Part shown: positions 1-6,946 of the stretch, one piece after another
Layout: the number at the start of each line of letters is the position of its first letter
Position numbering within the stretch: the stretch's first letter is position 1
NCBI GenBank assembly: GCA_023228705.1
Contig: JALOAS010000084.1
Coordinates: 1-13,885 of the forward strand
Source of the DNA: Ottowia sp.
Lineage (GTDB): Bacteria > Pseudomonadota > Gammaproteobacteria > Burkholderiales > Burkholderiaceae_C
Reading direction: 5' to 3'
DNA: 13,885 bases
Position numbers and translations under genes: made by a program
The notes under the pieces: generated by a model
Told to the model about the DNA's origin: nothing
What the model saw: only the letters and a program-made list of their open reading frames with translations
Database searches by the model: none

Positions 1-105
1 AAGCACCGAGTTACCCACCGTCGGCGTTTGCGTGGCGGGCGCCACGCCGCCGGTGGATAACTCTGCCGCCAGGGCTTGAATATCAAGCCCATACCTGTCC
101 GCACA
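1..105. other. left-edge sequence, no gene assigned
   Basis: No gene is supported here. One + strand frame reads without a stop from the window edge to a TGA at 77-79 and could be the last 25 codons of an upstream gene. A - strand frame is also open across the whole stretch and on into the next gene, where it is probably a shadow. Neither has a recognisable motif, so I cannot choose between them. Confidence 0.3.
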
Positions 106-1095
106 ATGGGGGTAAGTCCAGCCTGTCTGGATGGTCACGGTGGCAACGAAGTCGTTGTCGTGGGCAAGCGGCCCATGCCGGTTTCAAGCGATGGGGATGT
201 GCTCGTGCGCATGCGCGTGGCCACCGTCAATCGCGTGGACCTCTACATGCGCAATTCCGGCGCCGCCATCCGCCACGAGTTGCCGCAGGAGAGACGCTGC
301 TGCAGCCGGGCCAGCGCGTGCTGCTGCACCCGGGCATCTCCTGCGGTCGCTGCGAATTCTGCCTGCGCGGCGATGACGTGCTGTGCATCCGCTACCAGGT
401 GCTGGGCGAGCAGCGTAATGGGACCTTTGCCGAGTACGTGAGCGCACCGGCGCGCAATGTCTTGCCGCTGCCCGCGGGCTGGTCGTTTGCCGAGGGCGCG
501 GCCGTGGGCGTCAACCACCTGACCGCGTGGCGCATGCTGGTGACAAAGACGCAGATCAAGCCCTGGGAGACGGTGCTCATCGTGGGCATAGGCGGTGGCG
601 TGTCGCTGGCTGGCTTGCAGATTGCGAAGGCGTTGGGCGCGCGCACCGTGGTCACGTCGCGGCACGCCGACAAACTGGCCCGCGCGCAGGAGCTGGGCGC
701 TGACGTCATCGTGGACAGCTCCAGGGAGGACAGCGAAGGCGGCGTTGGCTGCCACCGGTGGGCGCGGCGTGGACGTGGTGTTCGAGAACGTGGGCGCCGC
801 GGTCTGGCCCGACGTGCTCAAGGCGCTGGTACGCGGCGGGCGGCTCGTGGTCTGCGGCGCCACCAGCGGCGACCAGCCAGGTGCCGACCTGCGGCGGCTG
901 TTCATCCGCCAGCTGCAGGTCATTGGCTCGACACTGGGCACGCTGGGCGAGATGCATCAACTGCTGGCGTTCTGCCAGCAGCATGGCTTGCGCCCGGTCA
1001 TCGGCGAGACGTTTGCGCTTGAAGATGTGCCGGCAGCGTTTGACCTCATGGAATCCGGCCGACAATTTGGCAAGATTGCCATCAGCCTGGATTGA
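106..1095 (+). pseudogene. zinc-type medium-chain alcohol dehydrogenase / quinone oxidoreductase, frameshifted and internally deleted
   Basis: Remnant of an NAD(P)-dependent medium-chain dehydrogenase/reductase (MDR). The reading frame changes twice. The N-terminal part, including LDGHGGNEVV and VNRVDLYMRNSG, reads in one frame from ATG 106 to about 287. It continues one frame over from about 288 with the structural-zinc cysteine cluster SCGRCEFC (fourth Cys in DDVLC) and the nucleotide-binding stretch VLIVGIGGGVSLAGLQIAK. Near 732-736 it returns to the first frame for AATGGRGVDVVFENVG and the C-terminus, ending at the TGA 1093-1095. At the first break only about 8 residues separate the HELP and GQRV motifs, where relatives have roughly 23. 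A deletion of about 15-20 residues (3n+1 nt) is therefore likely, not a simple sequencing slip. The lost part is the core of the GroES-like domain. The second break is +1 or -2. An upstream TTG at 76 is in frame, but ATG 106 fits the family start better. A former role as alcohol dehydrogenase for the neighbouring pathway is possible but unproven. Confidence 0.85.
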
Positions 1096-1160
1096 CCTGT
1101 CGCAGCGCCGGCCGGCACACGTCTTGGGTCCAGCATGGCAAGCTGCCGCGCCCAATTCAA

Positions 1161-1176
1161 CCAAGCGCTTGCTTGG
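1161..1176. promoter_or_regulatory. probable TetR-family operator (perfect 6-bp inverted repeat)
   Basis: CCAAGC-GCTT-GCTTGG is a perfect inverted repeat with a 4-nt centre, 27 nt upstream of the regulator's ATG. Short palindromes of CAAGC/GCTTG type are common for TetR-family repressors of acyl-CoA catabolism, so autoregulation is a reasonable inference. I saw no second copy in the other intergenic gaps. Confidence 0.55.
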
Positions 1177-1197
1177 ATTACAGAAACGACGTAGACT
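1169..1197 (+). promoter_or_regulatory. candidate sigma-70-type promoter of the TetR gene and operon
   Basis: TTGCTT (1169-1174) and TAGACT (1192-1197) are spaced 17 nt apart, a plausible but weak -35/-10 pair. The -35 box overlaps the right half of the inverted repeat at 1161-1176, which would suit repression. Transcription would begin about 1203-1204, at the ATG itself. Either the message is leaderless or translation begins at the downstream GTG 1267. No clear promoter was found in the later gaps, so this could drive the whole gene set. Confidence 0.3.
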
Positions 1198-1203
1198 CGC
1201 GCC

Positions 1204-1854
1204 ATGTCTCGTGCAACCAACCCGGCACACACAACGGCCACCTGTCCAGGCATCGGAAATCCCGCCGTGTCGGGAGCGACCACGACGGACCGGCGCGAAG
1301 AGCTGATCCACAAAGCGGCGCATCTGTTTCGCGCCAATGGATTCAAGGGCACGACCACGCGCGATATCGCTGCGGCGGCGGGAATGCAAAGCGGCTCGCC
1401 GTTTTATTATTTTGAAAGCAAGGGTGCGCTGCTGTGTGCGGTCATGCAGACAGGGATGGCCATTGCCACGGCCAATCAGGATCGCGTTCTGGCCGCCATG
1501 TCGCCCCACGCCACGCCGCGCGAGCAGTTGCAGGCACTGGTCAGCGCGCACCTGCACGTGCTGTTTGGTGACGGGCGCGATTTCATGCCTGTACTGGCGT
1601 ACGAGTGGCCGTGGCTGACCGACGCGCAGCGTCAGGCCGTGGTGGCACAGAAAGATGCCTACGAGGCGGCGTGGATGCCGGCGCTCACGGGCCTGCACCG
1701 GCGTGGTGAGCTGCGGTCGCGGCCCGAGGTGGCGCGTTTTTTCATCTTTGGTGCGCTCAACTGGACGGTGCACTGGTTCCGGCCCGACGGTTCGCTTTCG
1801 GTCGATGACCTCGCAGAAGAAGCCATGAAGCTGTTTGTTGACCGGGTCGCGTGA
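1204..1854 (+). CDS. TetR/AcrR-family transcriptional regulator
   Basis: DNA-binding repressor of the TetR family, 216 residues from ATG 1204. The helix-turn-helix domain occupies about residues 30-77 (RREELIHKAAHLFRANGF, then TTTRDIAAAAGMQSGSPFYYF and SKGALL), the classic TetR arrangement. The rest is the helical ligand-binding and dimer domain with no diagnostic motif. The first 29 residues are Thr/Ala/Pro-rich and unusual for the family. An in-frame GTG at 1267, preceded by GGAAA at 1255-1259, would give a more typical 195-residue protein. The gene lies directly upstream of the carboxylase gene set on the same strand, with an inverted repeat before it. It probably controls itself and the catabolic genes and senses an acyl-CoA intermediate, by analogy with AtuR and LiuR-type systems; the ligand is inference. 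Confidence 0.9.
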   Translation: MSRATNPAHTTATCPGIGNPAVSGATTTDRREELIHKAAHLFRANGFKGTTTRDIAAAAGMQSGSPFYYFESKGALLCAVMQTGMAIATANQDRVLAAMSPHATPREQLQALVSAHLHVLFGDGRDFMPVLAYEWPWLTDAQRQAVVAQKDAYEAAWMPALTGLHRRGELRSRPEVARFFIFGALNWTVHWFRPDGSLSVDDLAEEAMKLFVDRVA

Positions 1855-1914
1855 CGGCTTTGAGCGGGCTGCCAGCCACCAGCAAATGTCCCAGAACCAC
1901 AAGACACGTTTGAG

Positions 1915-3531
1915 ATGAGGATGTACGTTTCGCAATGGAACCCGTCGTCCGAGCAGGCCCAGGCGCGCAGCGCCGTGATGCTGCAGCGCCTGCAGGCGTT
2001 GCGCGCGCTTGAGCAGCGCGCCATCGACAAGTCAGGCCAGTCCGAGCCGCGCTTCAGGAAGCGTCACCAGTTGCTGCCGCGCCAGCGCATTGCGCTGCTG
2101 CTGGACCGGGGCGCACCCTGGCTGGCGCTGGCTTCGCTCGCGGGGTTTTTGCAGGACGGCGCAGACCGCGACACATCCGTGCCTGGCGGCGGCGTCATCG
2201 CCGGAATCGGCTTTGTCAGCGGCACGCGGTGCATGGTGGTGGCCAGCGATTCGGGCATAGACGCAGGCGCCATCCAGCCCATGGGGCTGGACAAGATCTT
2301 GCGCGCGCAGGAGATCGCGCTGCGTGAACGGCTGCCCTTCCTGCACCTGGTCGAAAGTGCCGGCGCCAACCTCATGAACTACCGGGTGGAAGGTTTTGTC
2401 CGCGGCGGCGCCCTGTTCCGCAACCTGGCGCGCCTGTCGGCGGCCGGCCTGCCCGTGATCACCGTGCAGCACGGCTCGGGCACGGCGGGCGGCGCCTACA
2501 TGCCGGGGTTGTCGGACATCGTCATCATGGTCGAGGGCCGCTCGCGTGCGTTTCTGGCCGGGCCGCCGCTGCTCAAGGCGGCCACCGGTGAGGTGGCCAC
2601 GCAAGAAGAGCTGGGCGGCGCCCTCATGCACACCACAACCTCCGGCCTGGGCGAATACCTGGCCCGCGACGACCGCGAGGCGCTGGGCATGGCACGGCGC
2701 GTGGTTGCCGCGCTGGACTGGGACAGGGGGCAGGCTCCAGCAGGCGATTTTGCCGATCCGCCCTGGCCGGCCGAGGAGCTGCTGGGCCTGATGCCGGCGC
2801 ACCACCGCGAACCGGTGGACATGCGCGAGGTGGCGGCACGCCTGGTCGACGGTGGCCGCCTGCTGGAGTTCAAGGCGGGCTACGGCATGGCCACGGTTTG
2901 CCTGCAGGCGCACATCCACGGCCACGCGGTGGGCATCATCACCAACAACGGCCCCATAGACATAGACGGTGCCAACCGCGCCACGCACTTCATCCAGTGG
3001 ATGTGCCAGCTCGGCCACCCCATCGTCTACCTTCAGAACACCACCGGCTACATGGTGGGCAAGGACATGGAGCAGGGTGGCATCATCAAGCACGGAAGCA
3101 AGATGATCCAGGCCATCACCAGCGCCACGGTGCCGCAAATCACCATCCAGTGTGGCGCCAGCTTTGGTGCCGGCAACTACGGCATGTGCGGCCGTGCCTA
3201 CGAGCCGAATTTCCTGTTCACCTGGCCCAGCGCGATCACCGCCGTCATGGGTGGCGAGCAGGCGGCCGGAACCATGCGCATCGTCACCGAGGCCGCCCTG
3301 AAGCGCCAGGGCAAGACGCCCGATGAAGCGGCGCTGCAAAAGCAGTTTGACGGCATCGTCGCCATTTTCGAGCGCCAGCAGGATCCGTTCACCACCAGCG
3401 GCATGCTGCTCGATGACGGTGTCATCGACCCGCGCGATACGCGTGCGGTGCTTGGCTTTTGCCTGGACACCATCGCCGAGGGCGCTACGCGCAAGGTGCG
3501 TCCCATGCAATTCAGCGTTGCGCGCATGTAA
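1915..3531 (+). CDS. atuC: acyl-CoA carboxylase carboxyltransferase (beta) subunit, geranyl-CoA carboxylase-like
   Basis: Biotin-dependent carboxyltransferase that moves CO2 from carboxybiotin to an acyl-CoA, probably at the gamma-methyl of a beta-methyl enoyl-CoA. It should work with the biotin carboxylase/carrier subunit encoded at 4964-6946. At 538 residues it matches the usual length of the methylcrotonyl/geranyl-CoA carboxylase beta family. The N-terminal crotonase-like half has GGGVIAGIG, ESAGANL, GTAGGAYMPG (about residues 188-197) and FLAGPPLLKAATGE. The C-terminal half has NNGPIDIDGA, QNTTGYMVG, GASFGAGNYGMCGRAY (GAGNYG at 418-423) and VMGGEQAAGTM. Patterns such as RSRAFLAGPPLLKAATGE, HTTTSGLGEYLA and TAVMGGEQAAGTM look more like geranyl-CoA than methylcrotonyl-CoA carboxylase, but this is from memory, not alignment. 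ATG 1915 and ATG 1921 are both possible starts, and neither has a strong ribosome site. It lies 60 nt after the regulator, with no obvious promoter between. Confidence 0.88.
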   Translation: MRMYVSQWNPSSEQAQARSAVMLQRLQALRALEQRAIDKSGQSEPRFRKRHQLLPRQRIALLLDRGAPWLALASLAGFLQDGADRDTSVPGGGVIAGIGFVSGTRCMVVASDSGIDAGAIQPMGLDKILRAQEIALRERLPFLHLVESAGANLMNYRVEGFVRGGALFRNLARLSAAGLPVITVQHGSGTAGGAYMPGLSDIVIMVEGRSRAFLAGPPLLKAATGEVATQEELGGALMHTTTSGLGEYLARDDREALGMARRVVAALDWDRGQAPAGDFADPPWPAEELLGLMPAHHREPVDMREVAARLVDGGRLLEFKAGYGMATVCLQAHIHGHAVGIITNNGPIDIDGANRATHFIQWMCQLGHPIVYLQNTTGYMVGKDMEQGGIIKHGSKMIQAITSATVPQITIQCGASFGAGNYGMCGRAYEPNFLFTWPSAITAVMGGEQAAGTMRIVTEAALKRQGKTPDEAALQKQFDGIVAIFERQQDPFTTSGMLLDDGVIDPRDTRAVLGFCLDTIAEGATRKVRPMQFSVARM

Positions 3532-3544
3532 ACCGGGAGCCATC

Positions 3545-4723
3545 ATGCAATTGACCCACGACCACGAACAAATCCGCGACACGCTCATCCGCTACATCGA
3601 TGAGCACATCAATCCGCACGTCGACGAATGGGAAGAGGCGGAGATGTTCCCCGCGCACCGCGTCTTCAAGGGCCTGGGCGAGCTGGGCCTGCTGGGCCTG
3701 ACCAAGCCGGTCGAATACGGCGGCATGGGGCTGGATTATTCCTACGGCATGGTCATGGCCGAGACGCTGGGGCGCATCCGCTGCGGCGGCGTGCCCATGG
3801 CCATAGGCGTGCAGACGGACATGTGCACGCCGGCGCTGGCGCGCTTTGGCAGCGACGGGCTCAAGCGCGAATTCCTGGCGCCGGCCATCGCTGGTGACAT
3901 GGTCGGATGCATAGGCGTGAGCGAGCCCGGTGCCGGCAGCGACGTGGCCGCCATCAAGAGCAGCGCACGCAAGGATGGCGACGACTACCTCATCAGCGGC
4001 CAGAAGATGTGGATCACCAACAGCCTGCAAGCCGACTGGATGTGCATGCTGGTGAACACCGGCGGGGGTAATTTGCATAAGAACAAGAGCCTGGTCATGG
4101 TGCCCATGCGCGACGGCCCCGGCGGCAAGTTGCGTCCGGGCATAGAGTTGGCGCGCAAGATTCGCAAGATCGGCATGAATTCGTCAGACACCGGCCTCAT
4201 TTATTTTGACGACGTGCGGGTGCCGCAGCGCTACCGCATCGGCGAGGAGGGGCAGGGATTCATCTACCAGATGCAGCAGTTCCAGGAAGAGCGGCTGTGG
4301 GCGGCGGCAAATGCACTCTACGCCCTGGATGAATGCATCAGGGAAACCATTGAATACGCGCAGCAGCGGCAGATGTTTGGCGGCACGCTGATTGACCAGC
4401 AGTGGGTGCAGTTCAAACTGGTCGAGCTGCAGACCGAGGTGGAAGCGCTGCGCGCCCTTACGTGGTCCGCCGGCGAGCGCTACATCCGGGGCGAGGATGT
4501 GTTGCAGTGGGCCAGCATGGCCAAGCTCAAGGCAGGGCGCCTGATGCGCGAGGTCGCCGACACCTGCCTGCAGTTCTGGGGCGGCATGGGTTTCACCTGG
4601 GACAACCGCGTCTCACGCCTGTACCGCGACGGGCGCCTGGCCTCGATCGGGGGCGGCGCCGACGAAGTGATGATGGGCATCATCGCCAAGACCATGGGCA
4701 TGGCCAAGCGCCAGCCGCGGTGA
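3545..4723 (+). CDS. atuD: acyl-CoA dehydrogenase, citronellyl-CoA dehydrogenase-like
   Basis: FAD-dependent acyl-CoA dehydrogenase of 392 residues that forms an alpha,beta-double bond in a CoA ester and passes electrons to ETF. Family motifs in order are GELGLLGLTKPVEYGGMG, GVSEPGAGSDVAAI (FAD/substrate loop), QKMWITNS, QQRQMFGGTLIDQQ and the C-terminal FWGGMGFTWDNRVSRLYRD. At the position where medium- and short-chain enzymes carry the catalytic Glu (YEGT), this protein has GGGAD. The sequence FQEERLW instead places Glu249 at the isovaleryl-CoA-dehydrogenase-type position, which suits branched substrates. GVQTDMCTPALARFGS and the gene order also recall AtuD. The start is ATG 3545, with GGGAG (3535-3539) 5 nt upstream and only 13 nt after the previous stop; a longer open frame reaches into the upstream gene but is not favoured. 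It sits between the two carboxylase subunit genes. Confidence 0.9.
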   Translation: MQLTHDHEQIRDTLIRYIDEHINPHVDEWEEAEMFPAHRVFKGLGELGLLGLTKPVEYGGMGLDYSYGMVMAETLGRIRCGGVPMAIGVQTDMCTPALARFGSDGLKREFLAPAIAGDMVGCIGVSEPGAGSDVAAIKSSARKDGDDYLISGQKMWITNSLQADWMCMLVNTGGGNLHKNKSLVMVPMRDGPGGKLRPGIELARKIRKIGMNSSDTGLIYFDDVRVPQRYRIGEEGQGFIYQMQQFQEERLWAAANALYALDECIRETIEYAQQRQMFGGTLIDQQWVQFKLVELQTEVEALRALTWSAGERYIRGEDVLQWASMAKLKAGRLMREVADTCLQFWGGMGFTWDNRVSRLYRDGRLASIGGGADEVMMGIIAKTMGMAKRQPR

Positions 4724-4737
4724 GCGGAGAGCAGTTG

Positions 4738-4854
4738 ATGCAAAGAATCCTGATCGTCAATCGCGGCGTTCATGCCGCAGGCATGGCCAAGCAAACCGCA
4801 CGTGCAGGCGCAGCCTGCGAGCGGGCGATTTTGCCGCGAGGGGACTGCTTGTGA
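4738..4854 (+). CDS. 38-residue mini-ORF 1 (aborted biotin carboxylase start plus repeat element)
   Basis: It begins at an ATG with a good ribosome site (GGAGAG, 4726-4731) 14 nt after the dehydrogenase stop, which looks like the original start of the biotin carboxylase gene. The first ten residues, MQRILIVNRG, are the biotin carboxylase N-terminus. The sequence then leaves the family (VHAAGMAKQ, then ARAGAACERAILPRGDCL) and stops at TGA 4852-4854. The stop overlaps the next GTG start by 4 nt (GTGA). It may be translated only as a coupling leader; I do not claim a functional peptide. Confidence 0.45.
   Translation: MQRILIVNRGVHAAGMAKQTARAGAACERAILPRGDCL
4771..4818 (+). repeat. hairpin-forming element, copy 1
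   Basis: Two perfect 6-bp stems, each with the loop GCA: CATGCC/GGCATG (4771-4785) and GCAGGC/GCCTGC (4804-4818). The arrangement resembles small palindromic intergenic repeats of the REP type, but I cannot assign a named family. Confidence 0.6.
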
Positions 4855-4967
4855 AAAGAATCCTGATCGTCAATCGCGGCGTTCATGCCGCAGGCATGGC
4901 GAAGCAAATTGCCCGTGCAGGCGCAGCCTGCGAGCGGGCGATTTTGCCGCGAGGGGACTGCTTGTGA
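4851..4967 (+). CDS. 38-residue mini-ORF 2 (second aborted biotin carboxylase start)
   Basis: A GTG start inside the GTGA that ends the previous mini-ORF, with GAGGGG (4838-4843) upstream. It encodes VKRILIVNRG and the same 28-residue extension as the first mini-ORF, with one substitution (Ile for Thr). It stops at TGA 4965-4967, again overlapping the next GTG (4964) by 4 nt. It is probably a by-product of the tandem repeat that keeps ribosomes moving toward the true gene; function unknown. Confidence 0.4.
   Translation: MKRILIVNRGVHAAGMAKQIARAGAACERAILPRGDCL
4884..4946 (+). repeat. hairpin-forming element, copy 2, with extended stem
   Basis: The same two stems as in copy 1 (4884-4898 and 4917-4931). 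In this copy the second hairpin can extend, because CAAATTGCCCG (4905-4915) partly pairs with CGGGCGATTTTG (4935-4946). Copy 1 has CAAACCGCACG there, which pairs less well. The structure ends just before the ribosome site GAGGGG (4951-4956) of the biotin carboxylase gene and could affect its translation. Confidence 0.5.
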
Positions 4968-6946
4968 AAAGAATCCTGATCGTCAATCGCGGCGAAATCG
5001 CCCGCCGGATCATTGCCACCGCGCACCGCATGGGCCTGCAGACCGTGGCCGTCCATTCCGACGCGGACGCCAACGCCCTGCACGTGCAGGAAGCCACCAT
5101 GGCGTACGCGCTGGGTGGTGCGACCTCGGCCGACAGCTATCTGCACGTGGACAAGCTGCTGGCCGCGGTCAGGGCCACCGGCGCCGATGCCATCCACCCC
5201 GGCTATGGCTTCCTCAGCGAAGATGCCGACTTTGCCCAGACCGTGCAAGAGGCCGGGCTGACCTGGATAGGCCCGCCGCCGGCGGCCATTCGCAAGCTGG
5301 GCAACAAGGCCGCCGCCAAAGCACTGGCGACCGAGCAGGGTGTGCCATGCCTGCCCGGTTATGGCGGCACGGACCAGAGTGAAGAGCGTTTTGTGGCCGA
5401 GGCCGAGAAAATCGGCTACCCGGTCATGGTCAAGGCCGTGGCCGGCGGCGGTGGCCGCGGCATGCGGCTGGTGACCGAGCCAGGCCAATTGGCGCAAGCG
5501 CTGGCCAGCGCCAGCTCGGAGGCTTTGGCCGGTTTCGGCAACGGTGATCTGCTCATCGAGCGTGCCGTCACGGGGCCGCGCCACGTCGAGGTGCAAATCT
5601 TTGCCGACCACCACGCAAACGTGGTGCACATGTACGAGCGCGACTGCTCCATGCAGCGGCGCCACCAGAAGATTATCGAAGAAGCACCCAGCCCGGCCGT
5701 CTCGCCCGAGCTGCGCCAACGCATGGGCGAATGCGCCGTGGCATTGGCCAGGGGCGCCGGTTACGTGGGCGCCGGCACCGTGGAATTCCTGCTCGAGCGG
5801 GGCAACTTTTTCCTGATGGAAATGAATACCCGCCTGCAGGTCGAGCATCCCGTCACCGAAGCCATCACCGGCTTGGATCTGGTCGAGTGGCAAATCCGCG
5901 TGGCGCGTGGGGAAGCGCTGCCGCTGACGCAGGAGCAAATCCCCCTGCAGGGCCATGCCATGGAGGTGCGCCTGGTCGCGGAAGACGAAAACTACGTCCC
6001 GCACGCCGGCCGCATCCTGCACTTTGCTGCACCGGCGGCGGCCGAGTTCGCCCGTGCGCCGCTGCGGCTTGACCATGCCATCGCCGGCGGCATGGAAGTC
6101 ACCCCACATTACGACGCCATGCTGGGCAAGCTTGTCGTGCACGCGGCCACCCGCGCAGAGGCCATCAACCGCATGATCGCCGCGCTTGCGCAAACCGAAA
6201 TTCTCGGCCTGCCGACCAACCGCAGCTTTCTCATGACCTGCCTGAGTGACGCACGCTTCCGCCGCAGCGAGGCCCTGATCTCGTTCCTGGACCGGTACGG
6301 TGATGCGCTGCGCCAGACCCTGGCCGGGCAGCAAAAAGACGCGCACCGGCGCTATGCCGTGGCCGTGGCCTGTGCACCGGGCGGCGCGCTGCCGTGTCCG
6401 TTCGAGCTGCCGCTGCGCCTTGCGCATGGCGACGAAGAAGCTGCAATCCCCGTTCGGCCCGAGCCGGGCGGGCTTGAAATCACGGGCGAGCAGCCCCGCC
6501 GGCTGGCCATGGAGCCTCTTGCCGATGGTGCGCTGCGCTGCCGTGAAAACGACAAGACGATGCGCGTGCAAGCCGTTCTGGCGCCCACGCCCGACGCGCC
6601 GCAGCGCTGGCACGCGCAGGCCGGTGGCACCGACTGGTGGTTCGAGGACATCTCGTTCAAAGCGCAGGCGAGCGGCACGGGCGCGCGGGCTGCCTCCGAG
6701 CTCAAGGCACCTTTCAACGGCACCGTCGTGCGCGCAGCCGTCAAGCCCGGGCAGAAACTCGCCGCGGGCGACGTGGCGGTGGTCATCGAATCGATGAAGC
6801 TGGAGCACAACATCGCGCCCCGCGCCGACGTGACTGTTGCTGAAGTGCTGGTCAGCACCGGCCAGCAAGTGACGCCCGGTCAGTTGCTGGTGCGCTTTGA
6901 GACCGAAGTCGCCGATGAGGATTATGGCAAGGAGACAGTGGCATGA
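4964..6946 (+). CDS. atuF: acyl-CoA carboxylase alpha subunit: biotin carboxylase fused to biotin carrier domain
   Basis: It carboxylates its own biotin using ATP and bicarbonate and presents it to the carboxyltransferase encoded at 1915-3531. It is 660 residues from GTG 4964, close to the usual length of methylcrotonyl/geranyl-CoA carboxylase alpha subunits. The biotin carboxylase domain (about 1-445) starts with VNRGEIARRI. It has the ATP-grasp glycine loop KAVAGGGGRGMR (Lys157), HQKIIEEAPSP and the catalytic EMNTRLQVEHPVTE (from residue 286). A linker domain follows, then the carrier domain (about 585-655) with the biotinylation site VIESMKLEH (Lys612). The start is preceded by GAGGGG 7 nt upstream, supplied by the repeat element. 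The frame is open further upstream (from 4772), but that part is repeat-derived. The stop overlaps the next ATG by 4 nt. The atuF assignment rests on context; a liuD-like role is the alternative. Confidence 0.88.
   Translation: MKRILIVNRGEIARRIIATAHRMGLQTVAVHSDADANALHVQEATMAYALGGATSADSYLHVDKLLAAVRATGADAIHPGYGFLSEDADFAQTVQEAGLTWIGPPPAAIRKLGNKAAAKALATEQGVPCLPGYGGTDQSEERFVAEAEKIGYPVMVKAVAGGGGRGMRLVTEPGQLAQALASASSEALAGFGNGDLLIERAVTGPRHVEVQIFADHHANVVHMYERDCSMQRRHQKIIEEAPSPAVSPELRQRMGECAVALARGAGYVGAGTVEFLLERGNFFLMEMNTRLQVEHPVTEAITGLDLVEWQIRVARGEALPLTQEQIPLQGHAMEVRLVAEDENYVPHAGRILHFAAPAAAEFARAPLRLDHAIAGGMEVTPHYDAMLGKLVVHAATRAEAINRMIAALAQTEILGLPTNRSFLMTCLSDARFRRSEALISFLDRYGDALRQTLAGQQKDAHRRYAVAVACAPGGALPCPFELPLRLAHGDEEAAIPVRPEPGGLEITGEQPRRLAMEPLADGALRCRENDKTMRVQAVLAPTPDAPQRWHAQAGGTDWWFEDISFKAQASGTGARAASELKAPFNGTVVRAAVKPGQKLAAGDVAVVIESMKLEHNIAPRADVTVAEVLVSTGQQVTPGQLLVRFETEVADEDYGKETVA

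Larger units (their letters stand above)
4742..4994 (+). repeat. 113-bp tandem repeat, two full copies plus a 27-nt third start
   Basis: Two units of exactly 113 bp, 4742-4854 and 4855-4967, differ at only four bases, all between 4788 and 4801. They are followed by a partial third copy of 27 nt (4968-4994). Each unit is made of the first codons of the biotin carboxylase gene followed by about 86 nt of unrelated, hairpin-rich sequence. Because 113 is not a multiple of three, each copy lies in a new frame. This looks like a palindromic element that entered near codon 10 with a repeat of the gene start, followed by tandem duplication of the unit. Confidence 0.9.

Noticed and set aside
1096..1120. 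Terminator after the broken dehydrogenase
   Set aside because: GCCGGCCGGC is self-complementary, but there is no usable loop and no following T-run.
3323..3544. Upstream extension of the first dehydrogenase frame by 74 codons
   Set aside because: It overlaps the end of the carboxyltransferase gene, whose C-terminus is well conserved; ATG 3545 has GGGAG at proper spacing.
2032..3588. Long open frame on the - strand (518 codons) opposite the carboxyltransferase gene
   Set aside because: It mirrors the codon periodicity of a strong + strand gene in GC-rich DNA, has no recognisable motif, and antisense frames of this kind occur under every gene here (also 4883-7126, 6922-9084 and 9481-11568).
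4772..4963. Upstream extension of the biotin carboxylase frame by 64 codons
   Set aside because: The extension translates repeat DNA out of frame and does not resemble the family; VKRILIVNRGEIARR at GTG 4964 is the family N-terminus and has its own ribosome site.
4742..4967. CRISPR array
   Set aside because: Two direct 113-bp units with no separate spacers, containing coding sequence of the neighbouring gene; no cas genes nearby.
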